From assembly GCF_040183065.1 (NCBI RefSeq), contig NC_091127.1:110797834-110861833 (forward strand): 64,000 nucleotides of DNA. The letters run 5' to 3'. Position numbers and translations under genes: made by a program. Origin of the DNA: Periplaneta americana. Its lineage: Eukaryota; Arthropoda; Insecta; Blattodea; Blattidae. The notes under the pieces are model-generated. The model made no database searches. It had not been told where the DNA came from and saw only the letters and a program-made list of their open reading frames with translations. Below, in pieces: positions 1-9,764 of this stretch (positions within the stretch are counted from its first letter, which is position 1; every line of letters begins with the position of its first letter).

Positions 1-146
1 ACTGGTATGAAAAAGACTTACTAAAAAATAGGGAAATAGTGTTCATAAGTAACATGTAGCTTTCTTTAACGTTTATACATAATACGACAGTAACACGACA
101 TCAGTTCTGTAGTCAGAACTTCATACAAATGTTTTTCTTATTATAG

Positions 147-257
147 ATTCACGCTGATCCAGACGACCTTGGCAAAGGTGGCCATGAACTAAGCAAAACA
201 ACAGGAAATGCTGGTGCTCGCTCTGCCTGTGGAGTTGTTGGAATTGCAAAGATCTAG
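147..257 (+). CDS. Sod1: Cu/Zn superoxide dismutase, terminal exon
   Basis: Terminal coding exon of cytosolic Cu/Zn superoxide dismutase, which converts superoxide to hydrogen peroxide and oxygen. It encodes 36 residues and a TAG stop. It opens right after a TTATAG acceptor with [16 protein letters not shown], continues [18 protein letters not shown], and is in frame from its first base. The His of IHADPDD corresponds to copper ligand His120 of human SOD1, the Arg of GARSACG to active-site Arg143, and the Cys of ACGV to the disulfide Cys146. All are present and there is no break. Earlier exons lie off the left edge; positions 1-146 are intron. The family match is strong because this C-terminal block is highly conserved. 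The exon is short but looks functional. Confidence 0.93.
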   Translation: MHADPDDLGKGGHELSKTTGNAGARSACGVVGIAKI

Positions 258-530
258 GCTGTACAGCCATTACATAATAACGATGTACTGCCCTTGTACT
301 CATACCCTTGCTTTGCCATTCGGTACTCAAGAATTTCACTGTAGGCTGTCCTCGAAAAAAAGACGAATAATAAGATATGTTTGCTTAGGTGGGAAAAAAA
401 GAAAAAGCCTAAGAGTAAATTGCTTGATAGAATACAGTGAATTATTTCGTGTATGAAAAAAAGAATAAGGTTAAGTATCCATTCCATGCCTTGTAATAAT
501 CTGTATAATAAAGAGTTAAAAGCTTGTTAT
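258..530 (+). promoter_or_regulatory. Sod1: Sod1 3' UTR and polyA signal
   Basis: AT-rich sequence follows the SOD1 stop codon, with an exact AATAAA hexamer at 507-512. Cleavage is expected 10-30 bases later; the end given here is inferred. No other feature is seen in it. Confidence 0.65.
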
Positions 531-987
531 GTGTGGCTTTGTATTACATAATAGCGTATTTTGTTCAAGATACCAAAATCAAAGCTAAGTTGGTAGATAC
601 TCAGATTATTTTTATTCATTAGGTCTATCAGTATAACATCTTTTCAGTTATAAGCCTAATTTGGAGCAGTAAACCAAGATCAAATTCATAAAAAAATTTA
701 TGACATGCGAATGCTGTTTCACAAAAAATCACGAGTAGAATGTATCTGATTGTCGAAAAGTGTTAAAAAATAACTATAATGCAGCAGAAGGTGTAAGTGA
801 GAAGCATGTTTCTTAGGAAATCATTTATAGTACCCAGAAATACAAATTGTCATTTTTTTTTTTGTTTACGTTTAATATTTTCATTAGGATCATAATGTCC
901 AAAACCCTCATATGCTAAAATTTTAACAAATCCTGCTCCCCGCTGCAACAATGTGATTGCTGATTGTTGCATGCCATCCTCATGTCT
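531..987. other. unassigned AT-rich spacer
   Basis: No convincing exon, RNA gene or bounded repeat is seen between the SOD1 3' end and the first LINE fragment. A T-run at about 851-865 is the only simple repeat. Confidence 0.4.
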
Positions 988-2112
988 GAGCTTGGGAGGA
1001 AACTAAACACAGAATAATATGGGAAATGCCTGTTATTATTCAGTTGAGAAGCTTTTATGATCCAGTCTGCTGTGAAAAATCTGAAAGTTAGAATTTATAA
1101 AACAGTTACATTACTGGTTGTCCATTATGGTTGTGAAACTTCAACTCTCATTTTGAGAGAGGAACATAAGTTAAGGATAACTACTGAAGCTTTCCTGGCG
1201 ACGTGATAATTCGAAATTTTCTCGGGCTTCCAGCCAGGTCATAAGTTGGTGATCCACTGACGTTTCGAGGATGTTCATCTTCCTCAACTTCAGGGTTAAA
1301 TGATATCTGAGGGTACCTAGCTCCTTAAAACCCTGGCCATAGCGGCGGAACGCGGTAACCTGAACCAGGACTCTGGTCTTCAACTAAGCGCGGCATGGTC
1401 ACCGGCTATTAAATTTCTCACCGCCTGGACGACAGGCCGTCATCAGCGGAGAAATCGTCCACCGAGCCCACCGTGAGACCCAAGGTCATTCAGCCGGAAA
1501 GCACAAAGCAAGACAACACGTCGGCAACGTTCTCGCCGCGGTCCGCATTAATAACAGCCAATCGGCGCACAGCTCCTCGGCTGACTCCCTCTGGCACTAT
1601 AAATTAAGGAGCTAGGTACCCTCAGATATCATTTAACCCTGAAGATGAGGAAGATGAACATCCTCGAAACGTCGGTGGATCACCAACTTATGACCTGGCT
1701 GGAAGCCCGAGAAAATTTCGAATTATAAGTTAAGGGTGTTTGAGAATAAGGTGCTTAGGAAAATATTTGGGGATGAAGTTACAGCAGAATGGAGAAAGTT
1801 ACACAACACAGAACTGCATGCATTGTATTCTTCACCTGACATAATTAGGAACATTAAATCCAGATGTTTGAGATGGGCAGGGCATGTAGCATGTATGGGC
1901 GAATCCAGAAATGCATATAGTGTGTTAGTTGGGAGGCCTAAGGGAAGAAGACCTTTGGGGAGGCCGAGACGTAGATGGGAAGATAATATTAAAATGGATT
2001 TGAGGGAGGAGGGATATGATGGTAGAGACTGAATTAATCTTGCTCAGGGTGGGGACCAATGGCGGGCTTATGTGAGGGCGGCAATGAATCTGCGGGTTCC
2101 TTAAACGCCAGT
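988..2112 (+). mobile_element. 5'-truncated LINE (copy 1), split by a foldback insertion
   Basis: 3' part of a non-LTR retrotransposon. Upstream of the insertion (988-1176) it matches the same RT stretch as the copies at 9.8 and 59 kb ([13 protein letters not shown] and the following block). Downstream (1736-2103) it encodes [31 protein letters not shown] and [16 protein letters not shown], then stops early at GYDGRD. The copy ends with a short AGTAAGTA tail. Stop codons in the upstream part and the missing 5' end show it is dead. No target duplication was found, so the 5' limit is approximate. The family (ORF2 of a LINE) is clear from internal comparison; the clade is not assigned. Confidence 0.85.
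1177..1724. mobile_element. foldback element with 121-bp arms and 11-bp target duplication
   Basis: Inserted into the LINE at 988-2112. The 11-bp LINE sequence ATAAGTTAAGG is repeated at 1166-1176 and 1725-1735, which marks the insertion. Inverted arms run 1208-1328 and 1604-1724 and match almost base for base. The right arm reaches the duplication exactly, while the left arm is preceded by 31 extra bases (1177-1207). The interior (1329-1603) is GC- and CpG-rich, unlike the surrounding DNA, and has no long open frame. No transposase is present, so it is non-autonomous. The superfamily is not known to me; the long arms and 11-bp duplication resemble Mutator/foldback types. Confidence 0.85.
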
Positions 2113-2221
2113 AAGTATACAATAAAATTGATACAAAACTATTGTTAAGCCTTAATTAACAATTTAACTGTACAGATTATAAACAAACTTATGGTGAAGT
2201 AACCCCATTACAAGTCAAATT

Positions 2222-2670
2222 GACCCAAAGGGTGGTGAGTGGTTAAGGCGCCCACCTTTATAGGCAGTCACTATTAATGGAAGTAGGGATGTCAATCTAT
2301 ATGTCCCACTGCTTTACCCCCAAGAAAATGCCCTTGGTATTCATTTCTCTTACAGACTGAGTAAATTCTAGGGCTATAATGCAGCCTTAAGGATCAGATC
2401 ATCATCCTTCCAATAATGGGCTTAGTGGTCTGTTACAGTCTGTTGCCAATGCTGTAACTGTCTGCCCAAGGTTTTCTTACCCACAGGACGATAATGCAAC
2501 ATTAGGCGTGAAATTCTAGATCGAGGCATTCTGTTTATATATCATTTGCAATTTTGCCTGTAATTTTGTAGGTAATCAATGGTGAAAATTCATGATGATA
2601 TTGAGAATTAAACTGTGACCTTCCAGCTTTGCAGCATTACGCCTTAACTGCGAAGCTACTGCTCACCTCG
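2222..2670 (+). repeat. SINE-like interspersed repeat
   Basis: Starts with GGTTAAGGCGCCCACCTTTA and ends with CCTTAACTGCGAAGCTAC. A second copy with the same opening (GGTTAAGGCTCCCACC) and ending (CCTAAACTGCGAAGCTAC) lies at 48755-48990. The ends look tRNA-related in opposite senses. Boundaries are approximate and no coding content is seen. Confidence 0.55.
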
Positions 2671-2775
2671 CTAAATAAGCTTATATACCTTGTTTAATTT
2701 TGTTATTGTTAGTACAATGAAACCTTGCTAATTTGGACAGCTCCCCCCCCCCCCCCTTAACACGAGACACTTTGA

Positions 2776-3194
2776 TAGGGTGACCAGACGTCCTCTTTTA
2801 TCCAGACATGTCCTCCTTTTCAGGCCTTTGTCCGGGGTCTGGGCAGATTTATAAAAAAATCAAGGAATGTAAGTTTTATCATAAGTATGCTATAATAAAA
2901 TAGATATTGACATAATTTTAAATACAATATAGGCGTAAGCCTAAATATAAATAGACTATTTTCTGTCCTCTTTAATAATCATAGTTCCCTTGACTTTCAT
3001 ATATAGCTAACTGTAAAATCTTTATTATTTCATCATAATTATTTTTTAATAAAATAGATATTAACATACCATACTTTTAAGTATGATATAAGTCTAAACC
3101 TGTATTGTATATTGACGTACTTTAAAGTATAATATAGGCCTAAGCCTAGGGCCTAAATCAAAGTACATATTTTCTGTCCACTTTTTTCGAACAA

Positions 3195-3227
<33 letters not shown>

Positions 3228-3251
3228 ATCAATGTGAATCTGGTCACCCTA
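2776..3251. mobile_element. hAT-type non-autonomous element (476 bp)
   Basis: Terminal inverted repeats TAGGGTGACCAGAC at the left and TCTGGTCACCCTA at the right. The 8-bp flanks CACTTTGA (2768-2775) and CACTTGGA (3252-3259) differ at one base. An 8-bp target duplication with TAGGGTG-type ends is characteristic of hAT elements. The interior is AT-rich, carries no transposase, and appears to hold an imperfect internal duplication (TAAGCCTA...CTATTTTCTGTCC repeated before a long T-run at about 3200-3227). Confidence 0.85.
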
Positions 3252-3259
3252 CACTTGGA

Positions 3260-4250
3260 GATTAACATTCCACACATTGAAGGTAGAAGTAAATGCAGAG
3301 AGTGAAAATTGTGGTTAGACATTCAAGATTCGTTTAGATACATTAATTTTTTTTAACTGTAATCCAAACTATCAGAAATTTAAATTTGCCTTAAAAGAAA
3401 TGCATTATGATTTACATAAAGAACAACAGTGCAAACAGACACAGACAACACACTCTTTCTTTAAATCACAGTCTGAAAATTTCAAAGCTAGTACTTCCTG
3501 TGCAGTTATTTATTTACATGGACTAAAGAACTTTAATTTTTTTTTGTTCTACGTGTTTGTAAAATAGAACTATTAACACTGAGTAATGAAACAACTATTC
3601 AATGTCATTTTTTCACTTTTCGAAATAACCCCCTCTAGTAAATTCTCTATAATTTTGACTTTGACTAATTCAGACTAGATTTTTCTCCAATTAGTGAAGG
3701 TTTTACTGTACTTCTCTGACAACCCAATTTGAGCAAGGAATGTTGTCATCCAGTAAATACTTTTGGAAATACAGACAAGATATCTTACATTAAACTTTAC
3801 AAACATAATTCCTCTAATAGACTTCAGACAGAGACTGTTTCTTTCTTTGGTCCACCGAGAATTGACGAGAAAGAAGAACAGGACAATTACTGATTTTCTA
3901 CAATGCCTGGCCGGAAGCAGGAGAGATACCTTAGAAGCAGGACCAGATGTCTAGTAATAACTTAAGACATTTCGTTGCAGTGAACAATATTGAGAGTTAA
4001 CGAATTTTTATTAGGTATTTTAATATTGCAATCCCCCCTCCCTGCTCATGAATTAAAATAAACAATTCTAAATAGGTTATGTATATATGTTGAGGTCATA
4101 ATATCAATAGCTGCTAGGTTCGAAACCTGGCTGAAGGCAATATCCTTACCATGGCTTCTTTTGGGAGGGAGACAGATTTATGTCGCATAAAATAACTTCG
4201 TTTCTGACATTGAACTTAGGCAATTTCTTGTCCCATTGAATTTAAAGGCA
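3260..4250. other. unassigned AT-rich spacer
   Basis: No supported gene. The open frame at 3763-3954 has no recognisable domain and no splice context. A B-box-like GGTTCGAAACCTGG at about 4118-4131 may be a decayed tRNA-derived repeat. Nothing else is seen. Confidence 0.35.
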
Positions 4251-4255
4251 GGGGC

Positions 4256-4417
4256 AAATCGCAATATAGCGAACGTAGAAGCTCCGCCCACGACCCTTAC
4301 CACTTTTCCCCTACTAGCTCATCAGACACACTACATGATAGGCGAGTGTTGTGTCGAATATACATTTCACGTGGGTGGGGATAACTTCCCCTACAGGCGT
4401 TTGCTATATTGCGATTT
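4256..4417. repeat. short inverted-repeat element
   Basis: Arms of 20 bp at 4256-4275 (AAATCGCAATATAGCGAACG) and 4398-4417 (reverse complement, one mismatch) enclose about 120 bases. Similarity may extend outward through GGCAGGGGC / GCCTTTGG. Probably a small MITE. No target duplication identified. Confidence 0.6.
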
Positions 4418-4419
4418 AT

Positions 4420-5127
4420 CCAAAGGCAGAATAACCTTTGTATTGAAAGTGTCGTTAAATAGAATATTACAACTATAGAACTACTATACAGTGTTAGTAA
4501 AACTCTCAACTTGCTAGACATGTAACTCGATCTGGCAGTCTTTACTACAGAAACTTATCAAGTTTCTCAGCAAATTTCAAGTTTATGGCTTTACTTCAGT
4601 AATGATAATCACAAAAGAAATCTGTGAACAGTTAGACATTCAACTTAAATTTTATGAAATTGAAATGGATAGAGGCAGAAACAAGACTATAATACTGGTA
4701 CTGTAGAGATTAGCAAGGTGAGATGGAATGAGTTTGGGGAGAACAGATGGGAACCCATATCGTGAAAGTGTTGGGATGCTGTTGAAAGAGAAGAGCAGAG
4801 AGTAGTCTAATGAAATGGAGGTCAATAATAAGTGGAAGGTTTAAAACCAAGCTTAGAAATGAGACCATAATACAGTGCAGTGTACCCACAGAACAAGTAG
4901 ATGTCTAAGCCAATTGTATACATATTACAGAACATCATAAAGAATGTAAACAATATCCACCTGGATGGAAGACCAATGTGATAGTACTTGAACTCAGATG
5001 CGGCAATAGTAATGATTTTAAAACCAATCTATATATTGTTACCCTCTGATTGAGGTCCTGGCTGATATGTACATCTATTGACAGGCAGTAGGCTACATCT
5101 CACTTGACGATATGTGTCAAAGTAAAA
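4420..5127. other. unassigned spacer
   Basis: No convincing exon, RNA gene or bounded repeat. The purine-rich stretch near 4690-4860 shows no open frame of note. Confidence 0.35.
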
Positions 5128-5654
5128 ACAATTGAGGAGTGTTTTGCAAAAACTCAGTTGTCCAAAACCATATTTTTGTGAGAATCTTGAAAAAACTTCA
5201 CAGCATCAATAATTATTGGCATTGGTAATTTGTATGAACACACTTCTTTGTTAATGGATTATCTGCAGTGTGCTGTTTAAACATAACACATAATATTTGG
5301 ACAATGGAAGCAAAAAATCCATTGGACAAATGACATTTTTACTTGAAAAGTTATAAATTCAGAATGCAAAATGCAACAAAACACACTAGTGCGTGCAGCT
5401 GTTACTTTGGTGCTGCCAACACTGTCTATCAATGAAATCTGGACACCTGACATTCTTACAAGAAATATTGTGGATTACTGACGTTTTAACAGAAACACGG
5501 TTTTTAGAAGTCATTCGACACTGTACTATTGACGTTTTTAAAGAACTGAATACATGTGTTCATGCATATCACAAAGTAGCATCAGATGGCCGCTTTAACT
5601 AAAATTATCACATTTTGGACAACTGGCGTTTTTTGCTAAACACTCCTCAATTGT
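5128..5654. mobile_element. MITE with ~42-bp terminal inverted repeats
   Basis: Left end 5128-5168 starts ACAATTGAGGAGTGTTTTGC. The right end 5612-5654 is its near-complement, ending GCTAAACACTCCTCAATTGT, and both carry CAGTTGTCCAAAA further in. The interior (about 440 bp) has no transposase; the open frame at 5393-5602 has no recognised domain. No clear target duplication flanks it, so the superfamily is unassigned. Confidence 0.75.
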
Positions 5655-5659
5655 TTGTA

Positions 5660-6380
5660 TAGATCTTATTATATATTACTAGTCAGCGATGTATCAATGG
5701 AGGAGGAAAGAATCTGGCCACTCTACCCTATTAATTTCTGTATTAGTTATCTTATGAGTGATGCCTTATTGGTGTCACTTATGAGGGTCAAACCTGTCTT
5801 CGGACAGTTGACTAAACAACTATATACCATGTCTGTGGGCTTTGAAGAAGTCTTTAACCCTCAAAAAGGAACCACGTATGGGAAACCATGAAGGCATATG
5901 GACTATGCAAGAAAATGGTAAAAGTTACCAAGGCAGCAGCATATTAGTTACACATGTCAAATTAGTGGGAAAATTATGGAGCCCTTAGCTGTGAGATCTG
6001 GTGTGCAACAGAGGTGTATTCTTCCACTAATTATATTGCTTATAGTGATGAATGAAGCGGTGAGAAGAGTAATTAGGGAAAAAGACTCGAAGATATTGCA
6101 GATGACTTGTTTGCTGTCGAAAAAGAGGTAGAATTAAAGGTGAAGTCTAGTAACAGGAGAACATAATTAACATATGTGTGAATGCTGGATTGGACCCCAA
6201 TTACCACAGACAGTTGCGACAGAAGTTAGTGTGACTGTAAATAAATGCAGATAAAAATACATTTAAAAACAATACAGCAAATGACTCAATTATTATCAGA
6301 GGCTAGAGCATTGGATACTAAGTAACTAATACTCGTATAGGAATAAGGAACAAAGAAAGTATTGTATTTCCATCGAAATA
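5660..6380. other. unassigned spacer
   Basis: Short open frames only. The stretch at about 5955-6200 has LINE-like words (a VRSGVQQRCILPLIILLI-like reading resembling an RT block) but is too decayed to call. Nothing else supported. Confidence 0.3.
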
Positions 6381-6382
6381 TA

Positions 6383-7282
6383 CAGAGTGTTAAAAAAAAG
6401 TATCCAGTATTTTAGAAGGTGATAGTGTGCATCAAAACAAAAAAAGAATGTCTAATAAACATGGGTCCTACAACACATACTTCCTGAGATCTGAACACTT
6501 GTTCATAGGTGGTGCTCAATGTGACGTCCATTTATGGCAATGCTTTTTTCTGCCCTACAATACAGCAGGCTACTAGATAATCATACCGTACGTGACACCC
6601 CTGGCACGGAATACTGATATGTCACAAGGAATACTGAAAACAAAAGTTTGGTTGTGGATATGAGCGGGGTTCAGCAGAGATGATGTGAATTTTCGTAATC
6701 AGCATGTGTGGGCTGATGAAAATCCCAAAGCATTTGAAGAAATAAGGCAGCACCGATTCTCAATCAACATATGGGCAGGCATTCTTGGTGATAGATTAAG
6801 GGCCATACGTGCTACCACAGAAAATAACTGGGGCTCGTTATCAGGACATTCTTATTAACGTATTGCCTACCTTGCTGGAATACGTGCCATGTCAGCAAAG
6901 ACTACAGATGTGGTTTATGCATGATGGCAAACCAGCACATTTTTTCTGCAATGAGCGTGAACACCTGACACTGACATTTCAGGACCGCTGGATTGATTGG
7001 GGAGGTCCCACACCTTGGCCTGCTCATTCCCCAAACCTAAATCCCCTAGACTTTTAGTTATCAAGAACAATCAGGTCAATCTCAAAGAGTGCGTGATTCC
7101 TTATGCTGAAAGGCAAAGGAATGCATTGCCATGAATGGACGTCACATTGAGCACCTCCTATGAACAAGTTTTCAGATCTCAGAAAGTGTGTGTTGTAGGA
7201 CCCATGTTTATTAGACATTCTTTTCTTGTTTTGATGCATACTAGCATCTCCTAAAATATTACATACTTTTTTTAACACCCTG
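6383..7282 (+). mobile_element. Tc1/mariner-like element with ~165-bp terminal inverted repeats
   Basis: Element of 900 bp bounded by CAGAGTGTTA at the left and TAACACCCTG at the right, flanked on both sides by the dinucleotide TA (6381-6382 and 7283-7284), the target duplication of the Tc1/mariner superfamily. The inverted repeats are long: about 6383-6548 pairs with about 7118-7282 with scattered mismatches. The central part holds the end of a broken transposase. At 900 bp it has lost the first half of the coding region. Confidence 0.85.
6660..7058 (+). pseudogene. DDE transposase fragment, Tc1/mariner-like
   Basis: A broken frame reads HVWADENPKAFEE, then FSINIWAGILGDRL, then after a frameshift YVLPQKITGARYQDILINVL, then QMWFMHDGKPAHF and DWGGPTPWPAHSPNLNPLDF before a stop. 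The HDGxPAHF block carries the second catalytic Asp of the DDE/D fold, and SPNLNPLDF matches the block preceding the third acidic residue in this family. The N-terminal DNA-binding domain and the first Asp are missing. The frame breaks near 6800. It cannot encode an active enzyme. Confidence 0.82.
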
Positions 7283-7289
7283 TACACGT

Positions 7290-8248
7290 ATAATTTACGC
7301 ACGAATAAATGCATAAAAAATTGTCAACATACAGTATGTAGACTATGTATATAGTGAGAGAAATTAGTTTTAAATTTGAGACTTAAATACTTCTTGTGTG
7401 ACTAAAGTCTGCTATTTACGAACTTTGATCGTTAAAAATGACTCCAGACAGAATCCTGCACTTATCTAACATTCCAACTGATAGCTCAGCAGAGCTCTTT
7501 GTGACCTTGGTCACAGGAGAACTGTAGAGGTCTAGTTCAACATAATAAAATAACTTTTCACACGCAGTAAGTAACAGCTTATCTATGACAATGTGAGTCT
7601 GTTTTCCTTTTCACATTGTTTAGTGCCGGGATTCTTCTTTAATGTTTCAGTTGTTCCCACACTAAGACAAGGGAGCATGTAGGTAATGTTAATAAGTTTT
7701 AGTGAATATTAAAGAAATCTTTGGACATTACTTATCTTGAATTTTACCTATAATGATAACAGCATAAACGCAGAAGGTAACTACAGTAAAAATATTCTTA
7801 CTTCATATTTTACAAGGCTGCTAAGTCTTGCAGAATCAGCTTTTTGTGAATGTAGCCTGATACAAACATCAACGAAGTTAGAAGTCTAATGTGTTCTACT
7901 TTATTGTGATGTACATAAATCCTTTCCCTCGACTACACAAAGTGGGGATGAAATAGCATTTGAAGCACCCTTTCATGTGATGATATGTACTCGTAGTTTC
8001 AAATCCCATGGAAAAATAATCTTTATCACTGCATCTTGAAGAAATCGAGGAGTCATTTAAGTTTGATAATGTTCTTAATAGACAAAAAAATTACAATCAG
8101 GGTCACATTATTTTTAGAACAGGATTTATTGAAACTTAAATGTGGTGGTGGTGGTGGTGGCAGCAGCAGCACTTACCTCATTTTGGACAAAACTGGTTTC
8201 CAAACACGCTAACGAAATAGAAGTAATTTAGTTTAAACTGAAAATTTA
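7290..8248. other. unassigned AT-rich spacer
   Basis: No supported gene. A (GGT)n/(GCA)n simple repeat lies at about 8142-8170. Nothing else recognised. Confidence 0.35.
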
Positions 8249-8900
8249 TTTATGCTCGACCATGCCGAAATATAGTAATTATACACCTGGTAGTAGTCCT
8301 TTAATGCACCTCATTAAAGTACACCTATTCATTAAAGTTCAGGTGTTCAGCCAATGACAAATCACCTTTGTACCATTATAAAACCACAAGTATCGATTAT
8401 TCTCGGATATGCTATCGAAAGACAATTAGCGAAAAGTCACGGAGGCTGGAAATCCAATACTGTTGTAGAAGGTTATGTTCTGTTACTATAATAATTAGCG
8501 ATTAGCGTTAATTGTAAATAATATTCAAATAAATTCAATTTGTCATCTCGTTTTTCAATTCTAAATCAATTTCCAGGTTATATCAAGACTAATCTTCATG
8601 TTATTTTCTAGATTATATCAAGGTCAATGACATTCGTGCCTCGGAAAAAATCAATACTTTTGCGTCTGCGCACATCTCACAATTCAGGTCAGTTCCGCTC
8701 CTCACTTACATAACATGAATACTCATGAATAATTTCAAGTTAGAAATATGGTCGAGCATAAAAAGTCGTATGAAACTTGCCTATAATGGTAATTAAGATG
8801 CTCGTATGAAAATTATGAAACTCGCTTGCGCTCGTTTCATAAACAAACATACTTGCGTCTTAATTACTACCATTATAGGCTCATTGCATAATGTACTATT
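8249..8900 (+). mobile_element. composite foldback element, copy A
   Basis: First of two 650-bp copies; the other is 34010-34660 in opposite orientation. Module 1 (8249-8762) is bounded by inverted repeats TTTATGCTCGACCAT and ATGGTCGAGCATAAA. Module 2 (about 8770-8900) is itself a palindrome, with CCTATAATGGTA...TTAATTA arms around GAAACTCGCTTGCGCTCG. Homology with copy B stops at the left at TTTATGC and at the right just after AATGTACTATT, so those are the element ends. There is no coding capacity. The superfamily is not recognised. Confidence 0.8.
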
Positions 8901-9159
8901 TTTAAATATTACAGTAATTCTTATTCGTGTATTATGTAATACTGTCAACTAATTAATGGAAGAGAGGGACAGGGGGACGAGGACAGGGAGAGATATAGAT
9001 AGAGATGTTAACAGTGATTAAAAAACTGTTGTCGAAAATGGCCATAAAGTCATTTAAATATGCGCTCCTCCATACATCACTTGTATGTCTAAAATGCAGA
9101 TAGTAGGCCTTTGATGATACAGAGGAGGAGAGTTCGGCTGACATTGAGAGTCGAATCTC

Positions 9160-9233
9160 GGCATAGCTCAGGTGGAAAGAGCGCTCAGCATACAAAACTG
9201 AGAGGTCCTGGGTTCGATTCCGGGTGGCGGAAC
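9160..9233 (+). repeat. tRNA-like sequence (SINE head or tRNA pseudogene)
   Basis: Shows a D-arm (GCTC...GAGC), an anticodon-arm-like hairpin (CTCAG...CTGAG) and a T-arm GGGTTCGATTCC, which also serve as A and B boxes of an internal pol III promoter. The acceptor stem pairs poorly, the anticodon loop is not standard and one T-stem pair is broken, so a functional tRNA is unlikely. A tRNA-derived SINE is the better reading. Confidence 0.65.
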
Positions 9234-9280
9234 AAATTTTTCTCCAATAATAGGTATCTACATGTTGACTACATATAGTC

Positions 9281-9551
9281 TTGGTTTATTCAATGAGGAT
9301 GGCGAGGCCTCATATACGAATATATATTTTCAACGATATTGCAAGAAAACAAACTGTTACTCGCAGTATAACAGAACTAAATTGCTACAAAATATACAAT
9401 ACAAAATATATTATCATCATGACACCATTTTTTAACACTGTAGATAATAATACCGGAAAGCTGGCTTCCATATGTGTGACATTGACTAACAGCACTCCTA
9501 GCGGAAAGGTTTAAATAAGTTGACGAGAGGAGAATCAAACTCTTACTTTAT

Positions 9552-9552
<1 letters not shown>
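9281..9552. other. unassigned spacer
   Basis: An open frame at 9281-9514 has no recognisable domain. This stretch may belong to the left part of the THAP transposon, but no N-terminal THAP zinc-ligand block is seen. Confidence 0.3.

Positions 9553-9597
<45 letters not shown>
9553..9597. repeat. (TA)n microsatellite
   Basis: About 22 uninterrupted TA units immediately left of the recognisable THAP coding block. Confidence 0.95.
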
Positions 9598-9601
<4 letters not shown>

Positions 9602-9602
9602 C

Positions 9603-9764
9603 TTTTGGTTGAAGAAAAATGCTGTTCCTTCCCTTTGTCTAGACAAAACAAAGAGGTGCAGTCCGAAGAAACGGTTCACAGAAAGTGTATTGTTACCAGA
9701 GGACACACCACTTTATCTGGAACTACCTGAAATAGATTCTAACAAAAGTAAAATACAGTATTAC
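9603..9764 (+). pseudogene. THAP-transposase relic, THAP domain C-terminal part
   Basis: Reads FFWLKKNAVPSLCL. The AVPSL/F motif after a Lys pair is the conserved end of the THAP zinc finger used by P-element-type transposases to bind DNA. It is followed by VLLPEDTPLYLELPEIDSNK. The reading then runs into the LINE at 9765. The N-terminal C2CH ligands are not seen upstream, where a (TA)n array lies. The rest of the relic resumes after the LINE at 11895 and is recognisable from about 12080, so this is the first piece of a nested, inactive element. Confidence 0.65.

Noticed and set aside
121-487. Overlapping open frames on both strands over the SOD1 end
   Set aside because: They are shadows of the SOD1 exon and its 3' UTR; only the spliced frame from 147 matches a known protein.
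9160-9233. Functional tRNA gene
   Set aside because: The acceptor stem pairs poorly, the anticodon loop has the wrong size or a mismatched closing pair, and one T-stem pair is broken; a tRNA-derived repeat fits better.
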